A stretch of 64,000 nucleotides of DNA from Setoptus koraiensis (lineage: Eukaryota > Arthropoda). The notes below the pieces were generated by a model. That model saw only the letters and a program-made list of their open reading frames with translations. It ran no database searches and was not told the origin of the DNA. Shown in pieces: positions 11,279 to 25,419 of this stretch. The stretch is from the NCBI GenBank assembly GCA_048013815.1, contig CM106586.1:2852001-2916000 (forward strand). Direction: 5' to 3'. The position numbers and the translations under genes were made by a program. Position 1 is the first letter of the stretch; every line of letters starts with the position of its first letter.

Positions 11279-13000
11279 TTGGTTCATCAATTTCGCGACT
11301 TGCACCAACACTGACGTCGCTCATTTTCTCGAACAATCGGTCGCACATTTCGAGTTTGCGCCACGACGAAAAGTTTTCATCTGACTCGATTGCTCGAAGC
11401 TTGTTGTTGGCGATCTAGCCACTCTCATAGAGATATCGATCTAATTCTGGCCGATTCCGATTCGCCTGATAATATCAGGCTGATATCGTGATCCACACTG
11501 CGGTGCCGCTGCCTCAATCCGCCACTGAAGCCGCCATATCTATCGCTAGACTAGTCGATACTGTTCGTACCGGGATACGCTTGTTTCACAGTTTGTATCA
11601 GCGTGCATTTTGTTTTCGTGCGCTTCCTCGAGACACAGTCCAAAGAACGGGCATTGCGTAGAAAACGGGTATTTCACGGTCGTACCGTGTTTGAGATGGC
11701 TCCATTCGTCAACACGAGAGAACATGTTCAGTTTCGCCAATAATCATATCGTGAAAAATGCGTGGAAACGATCTGTTGCGCTCATGGTGGAAAAAGGCGA
11801 ATTTGGTTGGAAACGAGAAAAATTTGGCTGAAAAACGGGAATTGGGGTCGATGAAAACAGGTCTCGAGAGATCGTTGTTCGCAGTTCGCTCGAATGCAGA
11901 GTTTTCACGGCCAATTGTACAGGTCTGCTGCACAGGAGCGCTTAGCTCATTCACAGATATTAGCTGGCTCGAGATTACAATTGTCGGATTACATACGCCA
12001 CACACGCCATAATCGGTTGTTGGCAAGATTAGCATTTGTGGTGCAATATGAGCGACATTGAAAAAAAAACAAGTAACAGAATTGGCCACAAATTCTATTA
12101 CTAGTGAAGTGTGTGCGCGTTGTGTACATGTTGTTCGCAATGCAAAAAAGAAGCTTCGAAAAAGAAGCTGCGAAATGCAAAGCTCTAATTTCGGACATAA
12201 TGCGCTCTCTCTGTTGTGTTATGTAATGGATCATTAGGATCATCATGACAAACAGTGCTGCTTGCGAGTGCGCTTGCAAATGGCCTAAACGTGTGCCAGT
12301 CGTACGACCGGAAGACAATCATTGTATTAGCTGTGCTGTTTGATGTAATTACATCAGCAGTGCTGGCAGGCTTATGGATTGAAATCGAAATGCAGCGCGC
12401 GATGCGATCAGCTTATCTGACGGCGACGCAAATACTGCTGTATTTGAAATACATGAGCTGCAAAAATTTTGGCATTCGCAGAGGCAAATTCGCGGCCATT
12501 GAGGGCTACGATCATCAAATTGCATCTCCATTCTCTCATTAATGTCGTCATCTATCTTGGCCGAGCGGACCGGGCGAGATCGCGGGCCACGCATCAACCG
12601 AGCGGCTATTTAGCGGATGGATGCAGTGCGCTTGTCTCCACTTGACTTTTATCTCATCTCATTCTGTGGCGTTGTGGTGCGATGCGATGGTCAGCTATAG
12701 GCCAGCTTATAAATAACAACGAAACTCAATGTCATATCGTGATTCATGCCCATGCTGTCCACTAAAAGGCCATTCTCTCAATTTGTGTGTGTTGGCCTTG
12801 CAATTGCGGCTCGGTTGCTGCCGAAATGGTCAAGTTGGCCCTGCTGCTGCGTACAAACAATTGAAAGTGCGATCTGCCAGTTTCTGGCTCGTTTCTGGCT
12901 CGTTTCTGGCCAGAGTGAGCATCATGGGCAGCCAACTGACAGCGCCAATGACAACAAGTCAACGGCATGGAGAATTCTTCGAATCTTCCAAAACAGCGAC

Positions 13001-13020
13001 AGAGAGAGAGAGAGAGAGAG
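13001..13020. repeat. GA dinucleotide microsatellite
   Basis: Ten uninterrupted AG units inside the GC-rich block. Confidence 0.9.
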
Positions 13021-14007
13021 CGAGACATAGGGAGGCGCCCTGTTCGTTCTTGTCTAATGAGCTTTAGTTATTGTTCGCTTGTGTATGTGTGCGCTTTCAG
13101 TTTGCGAGGCAGCAGACTGAAAATGCAACAAAATGCAATTATTATGTAATTATCAGGGTAGGGCAAATCGGTTCCGAGCCGAACTATTCCTGTGCATGGC
13201 AAAACCCTAAAAATTTTCTAGCCATTCATTCTTATCATAAGGATGATTTTGAGACGTATTTGTAGTGACTAAAAGACCGAAATTCAACCCATTTTCCTCA
13301 TAATCACCGATTTTCATCAACTTGCACAGAAAATAAAATAAATAAAGAATAGGGGTGGTTTTCATGGAAAAGAGTGGAAATTTAGCCCAAATTATAAAGA
13401 AAAGCTGCCCTGTTGGGGTTTCCGAGAGTCGGTTGCTGGGCACTCAATCACTGATCACTTGTGATATCTGTTGACTTGGGTCAGCCTAACAAAGTCGCGC
13501 TGATATTATGCTCTCTGTCGGAAAACGCAACAAAACCATCGATTCTCGAAGCACCCTGTACCCACTGTATATGGTGTTTCAAAAGTATCGAGACTCCAAA
13601 AAACCGAAAAAACGCTGTATTTCCTCCCATAAGACCCACCGATTTTGGTGGAGATGGGAGCGACAGGTAAACAGCATTGCAACAATGTTGCCGCAAACGG
13701 TCAAGTTGAGACAGAGGCGTTGCATTGGACGCATCCGGCGTGCGGCGCCAGCGCCGCTTGGGGCTCCAAATAACGGAACTATCACGCGCGATCATGTCAG
13801 TGACAAATGTGTGTGAATGTAGGTAGCCCCTCCGTTCAGCAGAGTGTATTGGCCGGCTAGGAGTAGTTGTATAAGCACACATTGTATCACATTGATCACT
13901 GGTCAGTATGCTGGTTGGCGCACACAATGTTTGTTTGTGACAGCAGGAAGTGACAGGATATGGAGGAAAATGGCGCTGGCACACTTGTAGTGCCACTGCT
14001 GCTTTTA

Positions 14008-14124
14008 CTTGTTGTTGTTGTTGTTGCTGTTGTCGCTGGCGCTGTTGTCGTTGCCGTTGTTGCTGTTGCTGTTGCTGCTGTCGTTGTTGCTGCTGTTGTT
14101 GCTGTTGTTGTTGCTGGTGCCGCT
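14008..14124. repeat. TTG/CTG/TCG trinucleotide tract
   Basis: Imperfect trinucleotide repeat of about 115 bp which reads as poly-Gln on the minus strand. It lies within the duplicated segment. The downstream copy near 31050-31090 has only about 40 bp of it, so the tract changed length after the copies separated. Not treated as coding. Confidence 0.85.
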
Positions 14125-16271
14125 TCTGTGGTGCTTGTGGTGGCACTGGTGTCGCCATTACTGGTGTGGCTATTAGTATGCAAACACACCATTAATCGGA
14201 AACGAACTCAACCAACGGAACCGAATTGAACCAAACCGATTCTGGGCCTGCTACCGCCGCTCAGCCGACTGACACAAATCGTGGGCGACGCAAACAGAAA
14301 ACGCCCAACGCAACCAGAAGCCGATACAGCTGAATGCTGATGCACTGCAACATCGCACGTATCATACGTGACGCATAACAGCAAGTTGAGTTGCTGACAA
14401 AACTACTGGCACCGATGCGTCGTCACGCAAGTGTCGGGCCGGTCGCCGGGCAACAGCGCCAGAGATAGTGGCTGCACTTGCAACGTTGGCCACCAGTTGC
14501 CACAAACAGTCAATGACAATTGTCGCCACTAACGAACTTGTCGGCCGATTGTCGGCCCGAGCAACATCATACAATAATATTGCATTGTGGAATCGCACAT
14601 TTGATTGTTGCATTCGAAGCCATTCGACGCAAATGCGAGCCCCTGTCGCCTAACGCCGCTCGTGCTGGCATCATCTATCGTTGATGATCAACGAGCCAAC
14701 GTGCAACGCCGCTCACGGCCAGGTGAACACGACCGAAGGTGAGCACCAATGTCAACATTGGCCGTGTTGTTGGCCAGTTTGTTTCGTATGCAAATTATTT
14801 TTTTTCTCTCTATGATATTGTGCGATGTTGCCTATGTCCATTATTGTGTGTGTCCATTATTTGTTGTTATTAGGTGCGCTTATCACTTTGCGACCATTAC
14901 GCCCACGCACACAAGCAGCCACCATGGGAACCATTGTGTGCGCTCGTTGGCAGTCAGCCGCAGTGTTGCTTGGCGCAGGCTGCAAAAACTGATCGTCGAT
15001 CGGCCTTTTCGCCATTCATTACGACTGACACATTTATTTACACATTGCACTTGCCTGAAAATGTTCAGCAGCGCTCAGCTTGGCGGCGCTGAGCGATACC
15101 CGCGGCCGCACCTGAGCGGTACCGGCGGTCCGATCCGAAGCTGCCGCTCGACACGCGAAAACAAAACATCGCCGGCCAGCAATATTCCGCAATATTCGGG
15201 CCAGCAATGCCCAGACCGTCAATACTCGAACCAGGAAGTGGGCGCAGCCGGCGCCGCGTCCTTGTCAGTCCGCAGCAAATCAAATGTTTATAGAAAATGT
15301 TTTTCGGCGGCGGCTGCTGTGGCCCGTTTATTTTGGCATTGAATTTCGCCATGTTGAAAAATGTTGTCCACTTACGCGCTCATGAATGCGCCAATCACAA
15401 TTTGCATAAACGTGTGACATCTTTTTTCGTGCTCCTCTCAAATTTGCGAATTTGTTTGCGATCGGCCTAAACGGAGCTGTCAGTTGCATAAATGCGGGCT
15501 GCAAATGGCCAAGGTTGCAACGGCAAGGCGCCGGCTCGGGGCTGACAATCAATCGATTATGCGCAACTCGAAGCGATCGCTCGCAGTGTTGGCACGAATC
15601 AGGCCAAATAATGGTGACAATAGATTGTGGCCAGCGCAATCTCGAATTCATTTCTATTCATTGTCGAATTCATTGTCGCCCAGTGGCACAAACGGGCTAT
15701 TTGAATGCGACATTTGAATGCCGTGTTTTGCGAGTAATTTGGCTGGCCAATGCGACGCGGACGCACATTGACGCGATCGTGTCGATCACGTCGACATAAT
15801 CGCCCATCGAGCCGTGCGCGACGGGCCAATTTCGGACACAAGTCCGTCCAAATTTGCACTGCAAACTTTGCAGTGCAAAGTCGCCACCGTGATACAGTCA
15901 CTGTATTACAGTGTGTGTGTGCGGGGGCGCACAGACGGTGCTTTGGAGCGAGTCGTCGCAAGAGTCCGTCGCAAGAGTGCGTCCAAATAAGACAATCGCG
16001 GCGAAAAAGCAGCGGTCAGCTGGCGGTCAGTCGGGCCGGCCGCGAAAAATGATGAATGGACAGGCAGGCCAACTGGCTGGCTTGTGCCGTATGGTTTGGC
16101 TGTTGGTGAGTGCGCCGAGCGGCCACACACTATTGAGCCACCGGGCAACGGCGAGCGCACGACAGCGACAACGAAATGAATTTGCATATTGACGACGACA
16201 AACAATGCGCATACTTGTTACATTGTCGTCAATGTGAGTGGCAGCCGTGAAGCGCCGCCCGCCTGTAGGTG

Positions 16272-16306
16272 TGCATTTCCGACACTAGGTACTTGTCGGA
16301 AATGCA
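16272..16306. repeat. perfect 13-bp hairpin
   Basis: TGCATTTCCGACA at 16272-16284 pairs exactly with 16294-16306 across a 9-nt loop. Confidence 0.8.
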
Positions 16307-19300
16307 TGCGGGCCACTCCAGTTGCTCTAGTCAATTCAAATGGTTGAACTCTTTCTGTCGGTCACAGCGGACACTGCTGATTGTCAAGTCACGATCTTGA
16401 CAGTGACATTGGACGCTGGCCACTCGGCAGCCGCAGCCCAGTCGATTGGTGAGTGGTCAGCCGAGCCACACTGACCACTGACCAATCCTAACTGACCACT
16501 GACCAATCGCCAGCCAGCCGAGCCAAACTGACCACTGGCCGACCGATCGGTCGGCTTCGAGCGTCGAGCGTCGAGCGTCGATGGCGCATCGATGCGGCCC
16601 GATCGACGCCTAAACGCCAATCAGCCGCTGGGTGACGCTTCGTTGCAAACATGCTGCCGCTGCCCGATGTGCCACCACCGAACAGCTGTTGCCCGTTTAA
16701 ATGTCATGTGGGCCGCGAGCATGCGGCCAACTGGCGCCCGAAACGGAGCCAAGATGAACTAAATGGCGAATAAATGATGCTGCCACGCCGATCAGCGGCC
16801 GCATCACCCTCTCTGAAATTCTGATTGAGAGCGACAGTCGCCCACTCGGCCCAATAAGTCAACACCATGTGCGACTTGTCACTGCGTCGCCCAGCACCAA
16901 TCATGTGCGCTCTAGCACGATATGTATCGCCGCCGATCGATCACTGCCTTCCGGTCATCGCGGCCATCGCCGAGCGGCGACACATCGCTGTCCGCAGAGC
17001 GACGGTCACTTGTGGCGCGTCGCTCGCGGTCGCCAACTGCCATTCGGCTGCAGTGATTGGGCCGGCGCTGAGCCAGCGCCGGGCAGTGGCCGGGCGCCCC
17101 CTCAAGCGGCGGCCGGCGGGCGCGCCCGACGATCGGGCAATCTCATTACTGCACAATCGCAATCAAGCTGTTGATTCAAGATGCTGCTGATGCGCGCTCA
17201 ATGACCGATGGCGACGATTAGCCCAGATTAGCGCAGATCGCTCTAGATTGTCCGCCGGCCGCCAGAACGCGGCCGAACGCGAGCCAACGGAGGCAGCGAC
17301 CGAACGCGAGCCAATGGAGGCAGCGACACTAGCGATGCCAGCCTCAGATTGCCAGCGACTAGATTAGGCCCATTTCGAGTTTAAATGGACGCTCGATTGC
17401 CAAACACAATGGCCGGCGATGCTGTTGCGGCCAACGGGCGCTCAATTGTCTCTGCTGGCCGGCTCACTGGCCGGCCATTAATGTGAGGAGCGATAATGTT
17501 CGTTGGCAGCGGAGAGGCGCTCCGCGGCCGACATGGCGAGATTGCCAGCGGACTGGGATGCATTCTTGACTTGTCGAGCACTTGCGAATCACTTTTACTC
17601 GTTGGCCGGCGACGCGTCGGCGAGCCTCGCAGCGCCGCGGCCAGCGGTCAGTGGCTGCGCCGATGGCCGCGCCGATGGTTGTTAACGCCGCGCTTTTTGG
17701 CCAGTCGATACGAGCGGCCAGATAACGACCTACAAGATGTCGGCGTCTCTCGCCGAGCAGATGTTGCCCGCGACACCAGCAGCGCCACCAACAACAGCGC
17801 CAGCGACAACAACAACAGCAGCAACAACAACAGCACCAACCACTAAGGCAGCACCGCGACTGCGACAGCCACCGGGCCGGCGACGCTGCTAACTGGTGGC
17901 CGGCGGTCAGCGGCGCAAGCTGACCGCTGTCGCAACGCCACCGGCGACCCGAGCAGCACATGCAAATGCAGCGTCGCCGCCAGTCGTCCAGTCGTCCGCT
18001 CGCCCTGTTGTCCAGTTGTCACCGGCCGGTGGTTGCATATCGGCAAAAGTCGGGGGCGGACCCGACACACTGTGCTCCGCCGTGTGCTGCCGAAAGTTTC
18101 GGCCCGAAACTGAAGCGAACGCGCCGGCTTGCGTGCCCGAGCGGCGACCCAGCGGGCGACAGATGCGGCCCGTTTGACCCGGCCCGGCGGCCGCAACGTG
18201 CTCGCGAGCCCGCGCCCGGCCACGCGGCTAACCGGCAAAACACGCGACAAACAGCAGAGCCAAACAAACACGCTCTTGGGATGCCCGAGTTGGGAACTGG
18301 CACCGCGCGCATGGTGCTCGCAGTATATCTATCAGTGTGTGTATTGACGGTGCGCCTCGAGCCAGCTCAGCGGCTCGCTTGGCGCACCGGCCGGATATCG
18401 GGAGCCAGCGCGACACTTTGGCCACATTTTGGTCGCCTTTGTTTTGGCTGATCCGTCGTCGGGCCGAGCAGCCGGCCGGCCGGTCAGCGGACACCGGTGG
18501 CCGATGGTGCGCTCGCTTGTGCGCCAGTGAGCAGCGACTGGTGGCGGTGCATGACCGACTTGCAGCCGACACTGAAGAGGCGACAGCGGTGCGGATGGTG
18601 TTGTGGGCAGTATTGTGAATGGTGCTGTTGTCGCGCCGGTGCCAGGGCCGGCCGCAAGCGGTGCCGACCGGTGCCGAGCAGCCGAACACGACCGGTGGTG
18701 GACAACACGTGCAACAAATATGAGCAGGCTGGACTCAAATTGGAACGCGGCCGCTTGTCACACAATACAGCTGCCACTTTGGCAGCATGTGCACGATTGT
18801 TTTGTTGCGCCCTTTAAATGCTGGACACACCAAAACAATCGCGAGCACGGCGCTGTCCAGTGCCCGTCCTCTGGCCCGTTTTGGGTTCTTGTGCGCCCTG
18901 TCTTCTGGGCTCCTCTGGGTTCTGCGGGCTCTCGTGGTTGCTGTCGGGCTGCCACAGTTTCGGTCGGGCCGCCACGATTTCTGTCGGGCCGCTGTGGTGG
19001 CTTCCGTGGTGGCTACCATGGAAACAATCGCCGACTGCAAGGGTCACGCAAGCAAGTGGCCACGCTGCCACAACAGCGACACCCGCAGCAGCGCCGACTC
19101 GGCCGGCAGCGACCCGAGCGACGGCAACCCAAGCGGCCGCAGCCGAGCCAACAACCAGGGGAAGTGCAACTTTAAACCTGGGCGTTGTTGGCAGCCCCGG
19201 CGCACAGGACAATTGTTGCTGGCCGACACAAGCACGCTCCCGATTCACGTGACAATTTTTGTGCCCTTTAAATGCGCTGCGTATGCTGCGCACACCGACA

Positions 19301-19411
19301 CACACGACTCACAGTGACACGGGAGCGCAGGTTAAAGGTGCTGCTCCCGCTTGGCCGGCAGCGGATGTGACGGTGCCCGTGGCGCATTCACGTGCGAAAG
19401 TACGAGCTGCC

Positions 19412-19495
19412 GGCAGAGCTGCCAGAGCCGACGGAGCGGCCAGAGCCGACGGAGCAGCCAGAGCCGACGGAGCGGCCAGAGCTGGCGGAGCGGAC
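19412..19495. repeat. 18-bp tandem repeat
   Basis: Four to five copies of a unit close to CAGAGCCGACGGAGCGGC, diverging at both ends. It lies in GC-rich non-coding DNA; the open frames through it are a by-product of a unit divisible by three. Confidence 0.85.
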
Positions 19496-21395
19496 AGGGC
19501 GCCGGGGCGCACAGGGGAAGCGCAAGCACATGGCCCTCGGATTACAGCGGCCGGCCGCTGCATTGTTTTGGCCGGGGTCGGCGGCCAGCCGCGTGCACTG
19601 TTGCCACTTGCGCGTTGCAGTCGCCACTGGCAGCCAATCCCGGCAACGAAATTTCGCCGGACCGACCGTTTCGGCGAGGGCCTGGCCGCCGGCAGCGGAC
19701 GCGCCGCGCCGCGCAATATATTTACAGCGTGCATTGGCACGTTGTTGCATTAGGTGGCGAATGGCGACACCATCAGTTTTGCATTTCAGTGCAACATGCC
19801 CATTGTGTGATATATTGGATATGCTTTCATCGGCCCTCACGTCGCACCAGGGCGCGAATCACACGCCAGCCGCGTCAGAGACGCGGGGAAAGTTGAGACC
19901 ACTCGCGACTCCAATCACAGCACCCCAAACTAGAGCATTTGCGTGAATGGCCGCAAGGCGTCGTCGAGGCGCCTGCAGTCGGCCTAGTTGTCCATTGGAT
20001 CAAATCAGCTGTCCTGTGGTCACACTGTCAATGTTGCCGCCTTGCCGCTTTGCCGCAGAACCAGCCATCGTCCGATGACATGACAACAGAATGTTAGATT
20101 TCGGATCGACCGACGTCATTTCCAGCATTTGCAACATCGAATTTCAATTCTTGCGAGAGAAGCCTCGCCAAGTCAGCAATAAATTGGAACGATTTCTAGC
20201 CTGTACAATGTATCCAGCTCAGTTTGTTATCAGAGTTTGTATCAGAGTGACTGTACCGCTCGGCGTTTCAATGTCGAAGTAACGATCACTGTGAATTTGG
20301 CCACTCTGAATTCGGAAAACATTGTGGCTAGCCCAGGGATACAATCGATCGCGGGCACAGTGCTAGCGTCAGTGCGTTCAAAGCATCATTTCAATATCCT
20401 TATCATCATGCGGCATTATTGCATATATGCTTGGAAATTAATTTGAAAAAATGCCCCGACGGAGCGCGGGCATCCGCTTCGTTTTTGATATTGTTTGTTG
20501 GCTGCAAAGTTTTGCTGTAACCTCTCGCAAATGCCTCCCGCATCGGGCACTGTCGGCCCGTACTGCGGCCTCTCGCATCGGGCTGCTCCCGATCGCGGAC
20601 TGCGATAGGTTACAGTGGCGCTGACTGGTAGTTGTCGCAATGCCAGACAGTTGTGCAGTTGTCGCAATGTTGGCCAGTTGTGCAGTTGTGCAGTTGGGTG
20701 CCACAAACAAACAACAATATCAATGGTGCCGTTCAATGTGTGACACATTGTCAACCGCCGGTGACAGCATCATCGGTGCTGTTTGCCACTGCACGCCTCA
20801 CCTACTCCGACCATAAATAGGGCAGGTGACAAGCGAGAGCGTTGTTAGCGTTGCAAACAATGCGACCACTGTCGTCGACATTGTTCTCGTCAGCGCGCAC
20901 CTTTGGCCGTCGACCAGCAGTCGACAATTACAGTCTGGTAACTAGACTCTGGTTGCCGCAGTGCATCAACCAGGTGAGTTGCAGCAGTGCGCCAACAAGG
21001 TGAGTTGCAACAGTGCATCAGCCGGGTGATCACGCGAACGGCGTTATCAGTGTTGCCATTTACAAGTTGCCAGTGGACAGCGGCGGCCCGGCGAGCAGCC
21101 ACTGTGCCCAATTGCGGCAAAATGGAGAAGCTTGCCGGCCCGGCTTGGCCCGGCCCACAGCTCAGGCAACAAGTGCCGACGAGTCCATGATCGCATTACG
21201 CACAGGCACACGACACACGGCCGATAATTAGTGAGCCTGTCGCGGCGACAACAAGTGTCAGATCAGCGACAGCAATTGTTAGATTAGTGACTGGCAGCGA
21301 CAGCAGCTAGTTATGTAACCGGCTGTGCAGACAGGAAGCGCAACAGCAAACAAAGTCGAGCGCACGGTGCAGGAATTTAATGGCCAGTGGTCAAA

Positions 21396-21447
21396 CACAA
21401 TAAAGTGGCTCGCTGGTCCAATAAAAGCAACGAGCCACTTTATTGTG
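21396..21447. repeat. perfect 17-bp hairpin with 18-nt loop
   Basis: CACAATAAAGTGGCTCG at 21396-21412 is the exact reverse complement of 21431-21447. The total length of about 52 nt is close to a short microRNA-like hairpin, but pairing is perfect and stops abruptly at both ends, which also fits a template-switch mutation. Confidence 0.8.
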
Positions 21448-22189
21448 ATTCGGCCAAGGTAAACAGCGCAACGACAAGTTGTCTCGTTGGTCACGAGCCA
21501 GCGATCCGGCGAGCCACCGACCAACTGTTGACTGTCGGGCGGCCGCCGTGTCCGGCACGGGCCGCCGCGGCGCCTGCGCTCACCGGTCAGCTTGCGCACG
21601 AAACTGCTGGCGCAACACCGCTGGCCCAATACCGTTGGCGCAATAGTGCACCGTTTGTGCGCAGGTCAGCTCGGCTCCGCGGACCGGGCGCACCGAGCGG
21701 CCCGAGTGTGGCTCGCGCTCCCGACTTGAGGCGCTCCCGACTTGAGGCGCTCCCGACGTGCGGCGCTGCGGACTTGCGGCGCGCAACACTTGTCGGCGGT
21801 CGCGCACCGCGTCGCAATCTGGCGCCCGATCTGGTGGCGCACGATCGACGGGCTGCGGCCGTCGTGTCTGCGCTAGGCAGAGGCACGCGCCACCAGGCAC
21901 GCTGGCCGCCGCGCATCACAAGCTGCGATTCGCAACTGCGTTCGGTGGCCGTGCCAACCGTCGCAATGCGACCGTCGCATTGGGCGGCTGTCGTCGGCCC
22001 GACCAACAGGTCGGCGGTGCACCGAGGCGCCGGTGCACGGCCCATTGGAGCTCGTTGCGTCACTGTCGGCGAGCGGGGCAGCAGCAGCGACAACAATGCG
22101 GCCGCTTGTTTGCAAAGCGACACGGGCCAACAGCAGCGCTGGCTTTCAGGTGGCCGCCAGCGTTTGTTGTGACGCAAGCCGCTGCCTAT

Positions 22190-22250
22190 GGTGCGCCGCA
22201 AATGGTGCGCTGCGAACGGTGCGCTGCAAATGGTGCGCTGCAAATTGGCG
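22190..22250. repeat. about 15-bp tandem repeat
   Basis: Four slightly diverged copies of a unit like AAATGGTGCGCTGC in the GC-rich block. Confidence 0.8.
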
Positions 22251-24264
22251 CAAGTGAACATGAGCACGGTCACTGGCGGCACCGTCGGTAGCGCGATCCA
22301 TTATGCGCCGGCCGCCACTCTGTCGGCGCACGGCTGGCATCAGTGGTGCAGTGGTGCAGCGGTGCGTTGGACATGCCGACGCAATCGTGCAATGGTCGGA
22401 CGGCCGCGGCGGCTGCCGGATTTGCGCTGTTTGTGCTGTGCCAAATTGAATTTGCGACCATTCGGCGATCCATTGATTGGCCGCTGCAAAGTGGCCATAA
22501 TCGCGCGCCAGTGTCCGCTGGCCGCGCCAGCGCGATATGGAGCGCCAGAGCGGCTGACGCATATCCTGCCGCGGCGACTTGCTCCATATATGCGGACACA
22601 CAACATGTAAAATGGATACAAGTAGCCACGGCAGGTACGGCCTGCACTGCGCATATATCACACGGCGACGGTAGTCACAACAAGGACGCATCGTGCGCAA
22701 CAGTTGTTGCGTGGTTGCGCCGGCCAGCGCGCTAGATTGATCGATCAAAATCGATCGGCCAGCGCCGAGTGACAGGCGCATGTTGCACCGGCGCCGTCGC
22801 CATTGTTGCACGAATGGCCCAAATGGCACTGGCCGGCACGAATTTCTTAATACGGATATCGGCACCGGGGCTACCGTTGACCAGCGCGCGTCTTGTGTGC
22901 ACTATGGGCAGCCAAAGTTATGGGCGGCCAAAGTTATGGGCGATTGTCGCGGGCTAACAGAGCGGCCGACGGATGCCTAAGGACGCCAATCGACGCCGAT
23001 GGACGCAACATCGGACGTCGATGGCGCTAATACCCGGCTGCAGCAACAGGCCACAGCCACAGGCTGCAGCAACAGGCTACAGCGACAGGCTACAACAACA
23101 GGCCCTAAGCGCCTATTAAGGCCAAAGGGCGCCCGGGCTTAGGGGCCGCCGGCCTTAATGGGCCGACTAAAAACGCTGACCTGGATGGGGCCGCAAGCTG
23201 GAGTGTGGCCCCATCGAGAGCGGCTACGCTTGTCGACGGAGCATCACTCGACAGTGTCGAGTCGACACAGTGGAGAGTTGGCGACATTAAATTGCACAAT
23301 GGGCACTCGCATGCGTCCAATGCAACGCGCAACAACGACACTGCAGAGGAAGTGGGGTGAATGGCGCCACCAGCGACAGCTAAGTTGCAGCGCAAACAAG
23401 CTTTGGTTCAGGTTACGCGGCGTTGCGTTGCGCAAATGGCGCTAATGATGCCCATCACTTGTCGGTTGCATGCAAATCAGTGGCGAGCAAGGGCGACACA
23501 ATCGCGCTGCCAACAGTAACTTGTTGCCAGCGCGCAGTCATTGTTGCTTCGTTTGCTGCTGGCTTCCATTTGCTACTGTTTTACACACAGTGTGTAATGT
23601 GTGTGTGTGTTGTCGCCAGGTAAGTAAGCCGATGCGCGTACGTGCAGTGCGTACGTGCAGGACGCGCAGGACGCACAGGAAAGCGAACTAGTTGTTGCAT
23701 CGCGTTGTGTTGCGCTGCCGCGTTGCGCTCCGGCGTTGTGTCGCTTTGTTGTGGCCCCAGCAGCCGGGCAGGCTGCAGCCTAATTCGCTGCCGCTGGCAC
23801 GCGGATCAGGTCAATTGCACCAGTTGCAGCGCACCAACCGGTGACAGTTTGCAGCGCGGCCAACAGAAGGAGCACGTACGCTCAGGTTGGCTCAGGTTCG
23901 CGGCCCAGGTAGCAGCGGGCCAGATTAAGAAGCGGATGATGATAAGAGAATAATGGCGGCCAGGGCAATAGTTTGTTGAACCATGGGCAGGCAAATCTTG
24001 GCTCGTGCTAAACTTGTCTCCAGCTTGCAGTGCCGGCACGGTTGCCAACTGCAAGCTGCATTGTTGCCAACTGCGGCAGCGACAGCGGCCAACAACAACA
24101 ACAGCGACAGCAACAACAACAAACGCACCCCAAGAAATATAATAGCCGCAGCAAGTGATACTGCAGCAGCAGCGGCAGCAGCGCTGGTTCAGAGGCGGCC
24201 AACTGCACGACAACGAGGCCAGATCGAACATCTGCCGCAACACAATCTTGGCCCTCGGCTCGTG

Positions 24265-24335
24265 CACTAAGAATGGTGCACTAAGAATGGTGCACTAAGA
24301 ATGGTGCATGCAAGATGGTGCATGCAAAGATGGTG
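24265..24335. repeat. short tandem repeat around ATGGTGCA
   Basis: Three near-perfect copies of a 15-bp unit (ATGGTGCACTAAGA plus one base), followed by two variant units in which the spacer is GCAAG. Confidence 0.85.
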
Positions 24336-25419
24336 CACACGAGTGCTGGCTGCGCCGGTGCTGGCCGCGACAGGGGCAGCACCAGCAGCAGCGCGAGCGA
24401 TGCACCATAAGAGAGCAAGTGATGGAAAGAGAGCGCTTACAAGTTCGCAATGTGCCAGCGGCGGCGCTAACGAGACGACGCCAGATGAACATCTGCCGTT
24501 TTTTAGTCGCGTTGCCACTAGCAACAACAGCCGCTCTTTTTGTCAGCGCAGGCTTGTGGCAGCGGCGCGCACGCACACGATATTGTTGCGCCCATTGTTG
24601 TTGCTGCTGGCCGACGCTATCCCGTGCGGCCCGACCGACAGCAACCGGTGCCGCCGGTCACCGGCCATCTGATTCAATCTGATCCAATCGATTCAAGCGC
24701 TTGTATTTGTGTCAGCGGCGGTAGCAGCTTATTTGAACAGGCGCACCAGTCGCACCGGGCACCGGCTCGTGCAGGGCACTTCCACTGGTGCGGCCGCGGC
24801 CGCCGCTGCTTGTCGCGCGGCCAGCAGTGGCATCGACGTTGCACTAGCGCAGTGACAGTATAGGCCGGCACTACCACACTGGCACTGGCACTGTGGCGCT
24901 GGCATTATGCTCGGCAGCGGCGACAAAATATGTCCCTGTGTTCGCCCATTGTGTTCGTCCGCCAATAATTGGGCCGACACGGGGGTCGCGCAACTGCCAG
25001 GCAGGCAGGCAGGCAGCGGCCAGTTGCGCAGTTCGATGAATGAGGGGAGGCGCCCGCCGAACAAAAAATGCCTTGCGCGACAGATGAGCGTTGCACGCGA
25101 ATGCGTCTGGTAGCGCGCGTGCTGCAGCCCGGCAGCATCGGGCAGCTTGCAGGGGGCGAAATTGCGAATGGGTCGCTGAATGCGGCATGTGGCCTGTGTT
25201 GTGCCAGCGCTGCATGTGCATGTGGAGCACGAGGCACCGTGATCACTTTCGAGTGTTGCCGTTCGTGTGCCTTCCCCCGGCTCGCGAGCGCTGGCGTTGC
25301 AGCAGCGCATGATGCCGCGGCAGCCCATTAGTGGTCGTTGGGCAGCTTTTTTCGTTCATTCGACGTTTGCCACTCACAGCGCGCGCACGCATTTCGAGAC
25401 GACGATAACAGCGCAACAT

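Larger units (their letters stand above)
12071..14530. repeat. non-coding segment repeated at 30.5-31.4 kb (upstream copy)
   Basis: Matching islands occur in the same order and orientation as in 30517-31390. Examples: TATGTAATGGATCATTAGGA (about 12219) and GTGTGCCAGTCGTACGACCG (about 12292), the ATCAAATTGCATCTC region near 12515, the CAGGAAGTGACAGGAT region near 13943, CGCCATTACTGG near 14152, AACTCAACCAACGGAAC near 14205, and the GGCAACAG-CGCCAGAGATAG region near 14448. The upstream copy is longer because of insertions, including a TTG/CTG tract of about 120 bp. A weaker match near 16930 extends the collinearity. Confidence 0.8.

Noticed and set aside
13481-14158. Poly-Gln protein on the minus strand
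   Set aside because: It is a translated TTG/CTG microsatellite. The duplicate copy at 31 kb does not keep the frame.
14749-15342. 197-codon open frame in the GC-rich block
   Set aside because: Overlapping frames are open on both strands, composition is what GC-rich DNA gives by chance, and there is no family resemblance.
18497-19317. Several long frames (up to 190 codons) around 18.5-19.3 kb
   Set aside because: All frames are open at once and contain translated tandem repeats; no domain seen.
21387-22282. Frames of 261 (+) and 231 (-) codons overlapping each other
   Set aside because: Both are Arg/Ala/Pro-rich and cross the same DNA on opposite strands. Stops are rare here because of GC content.
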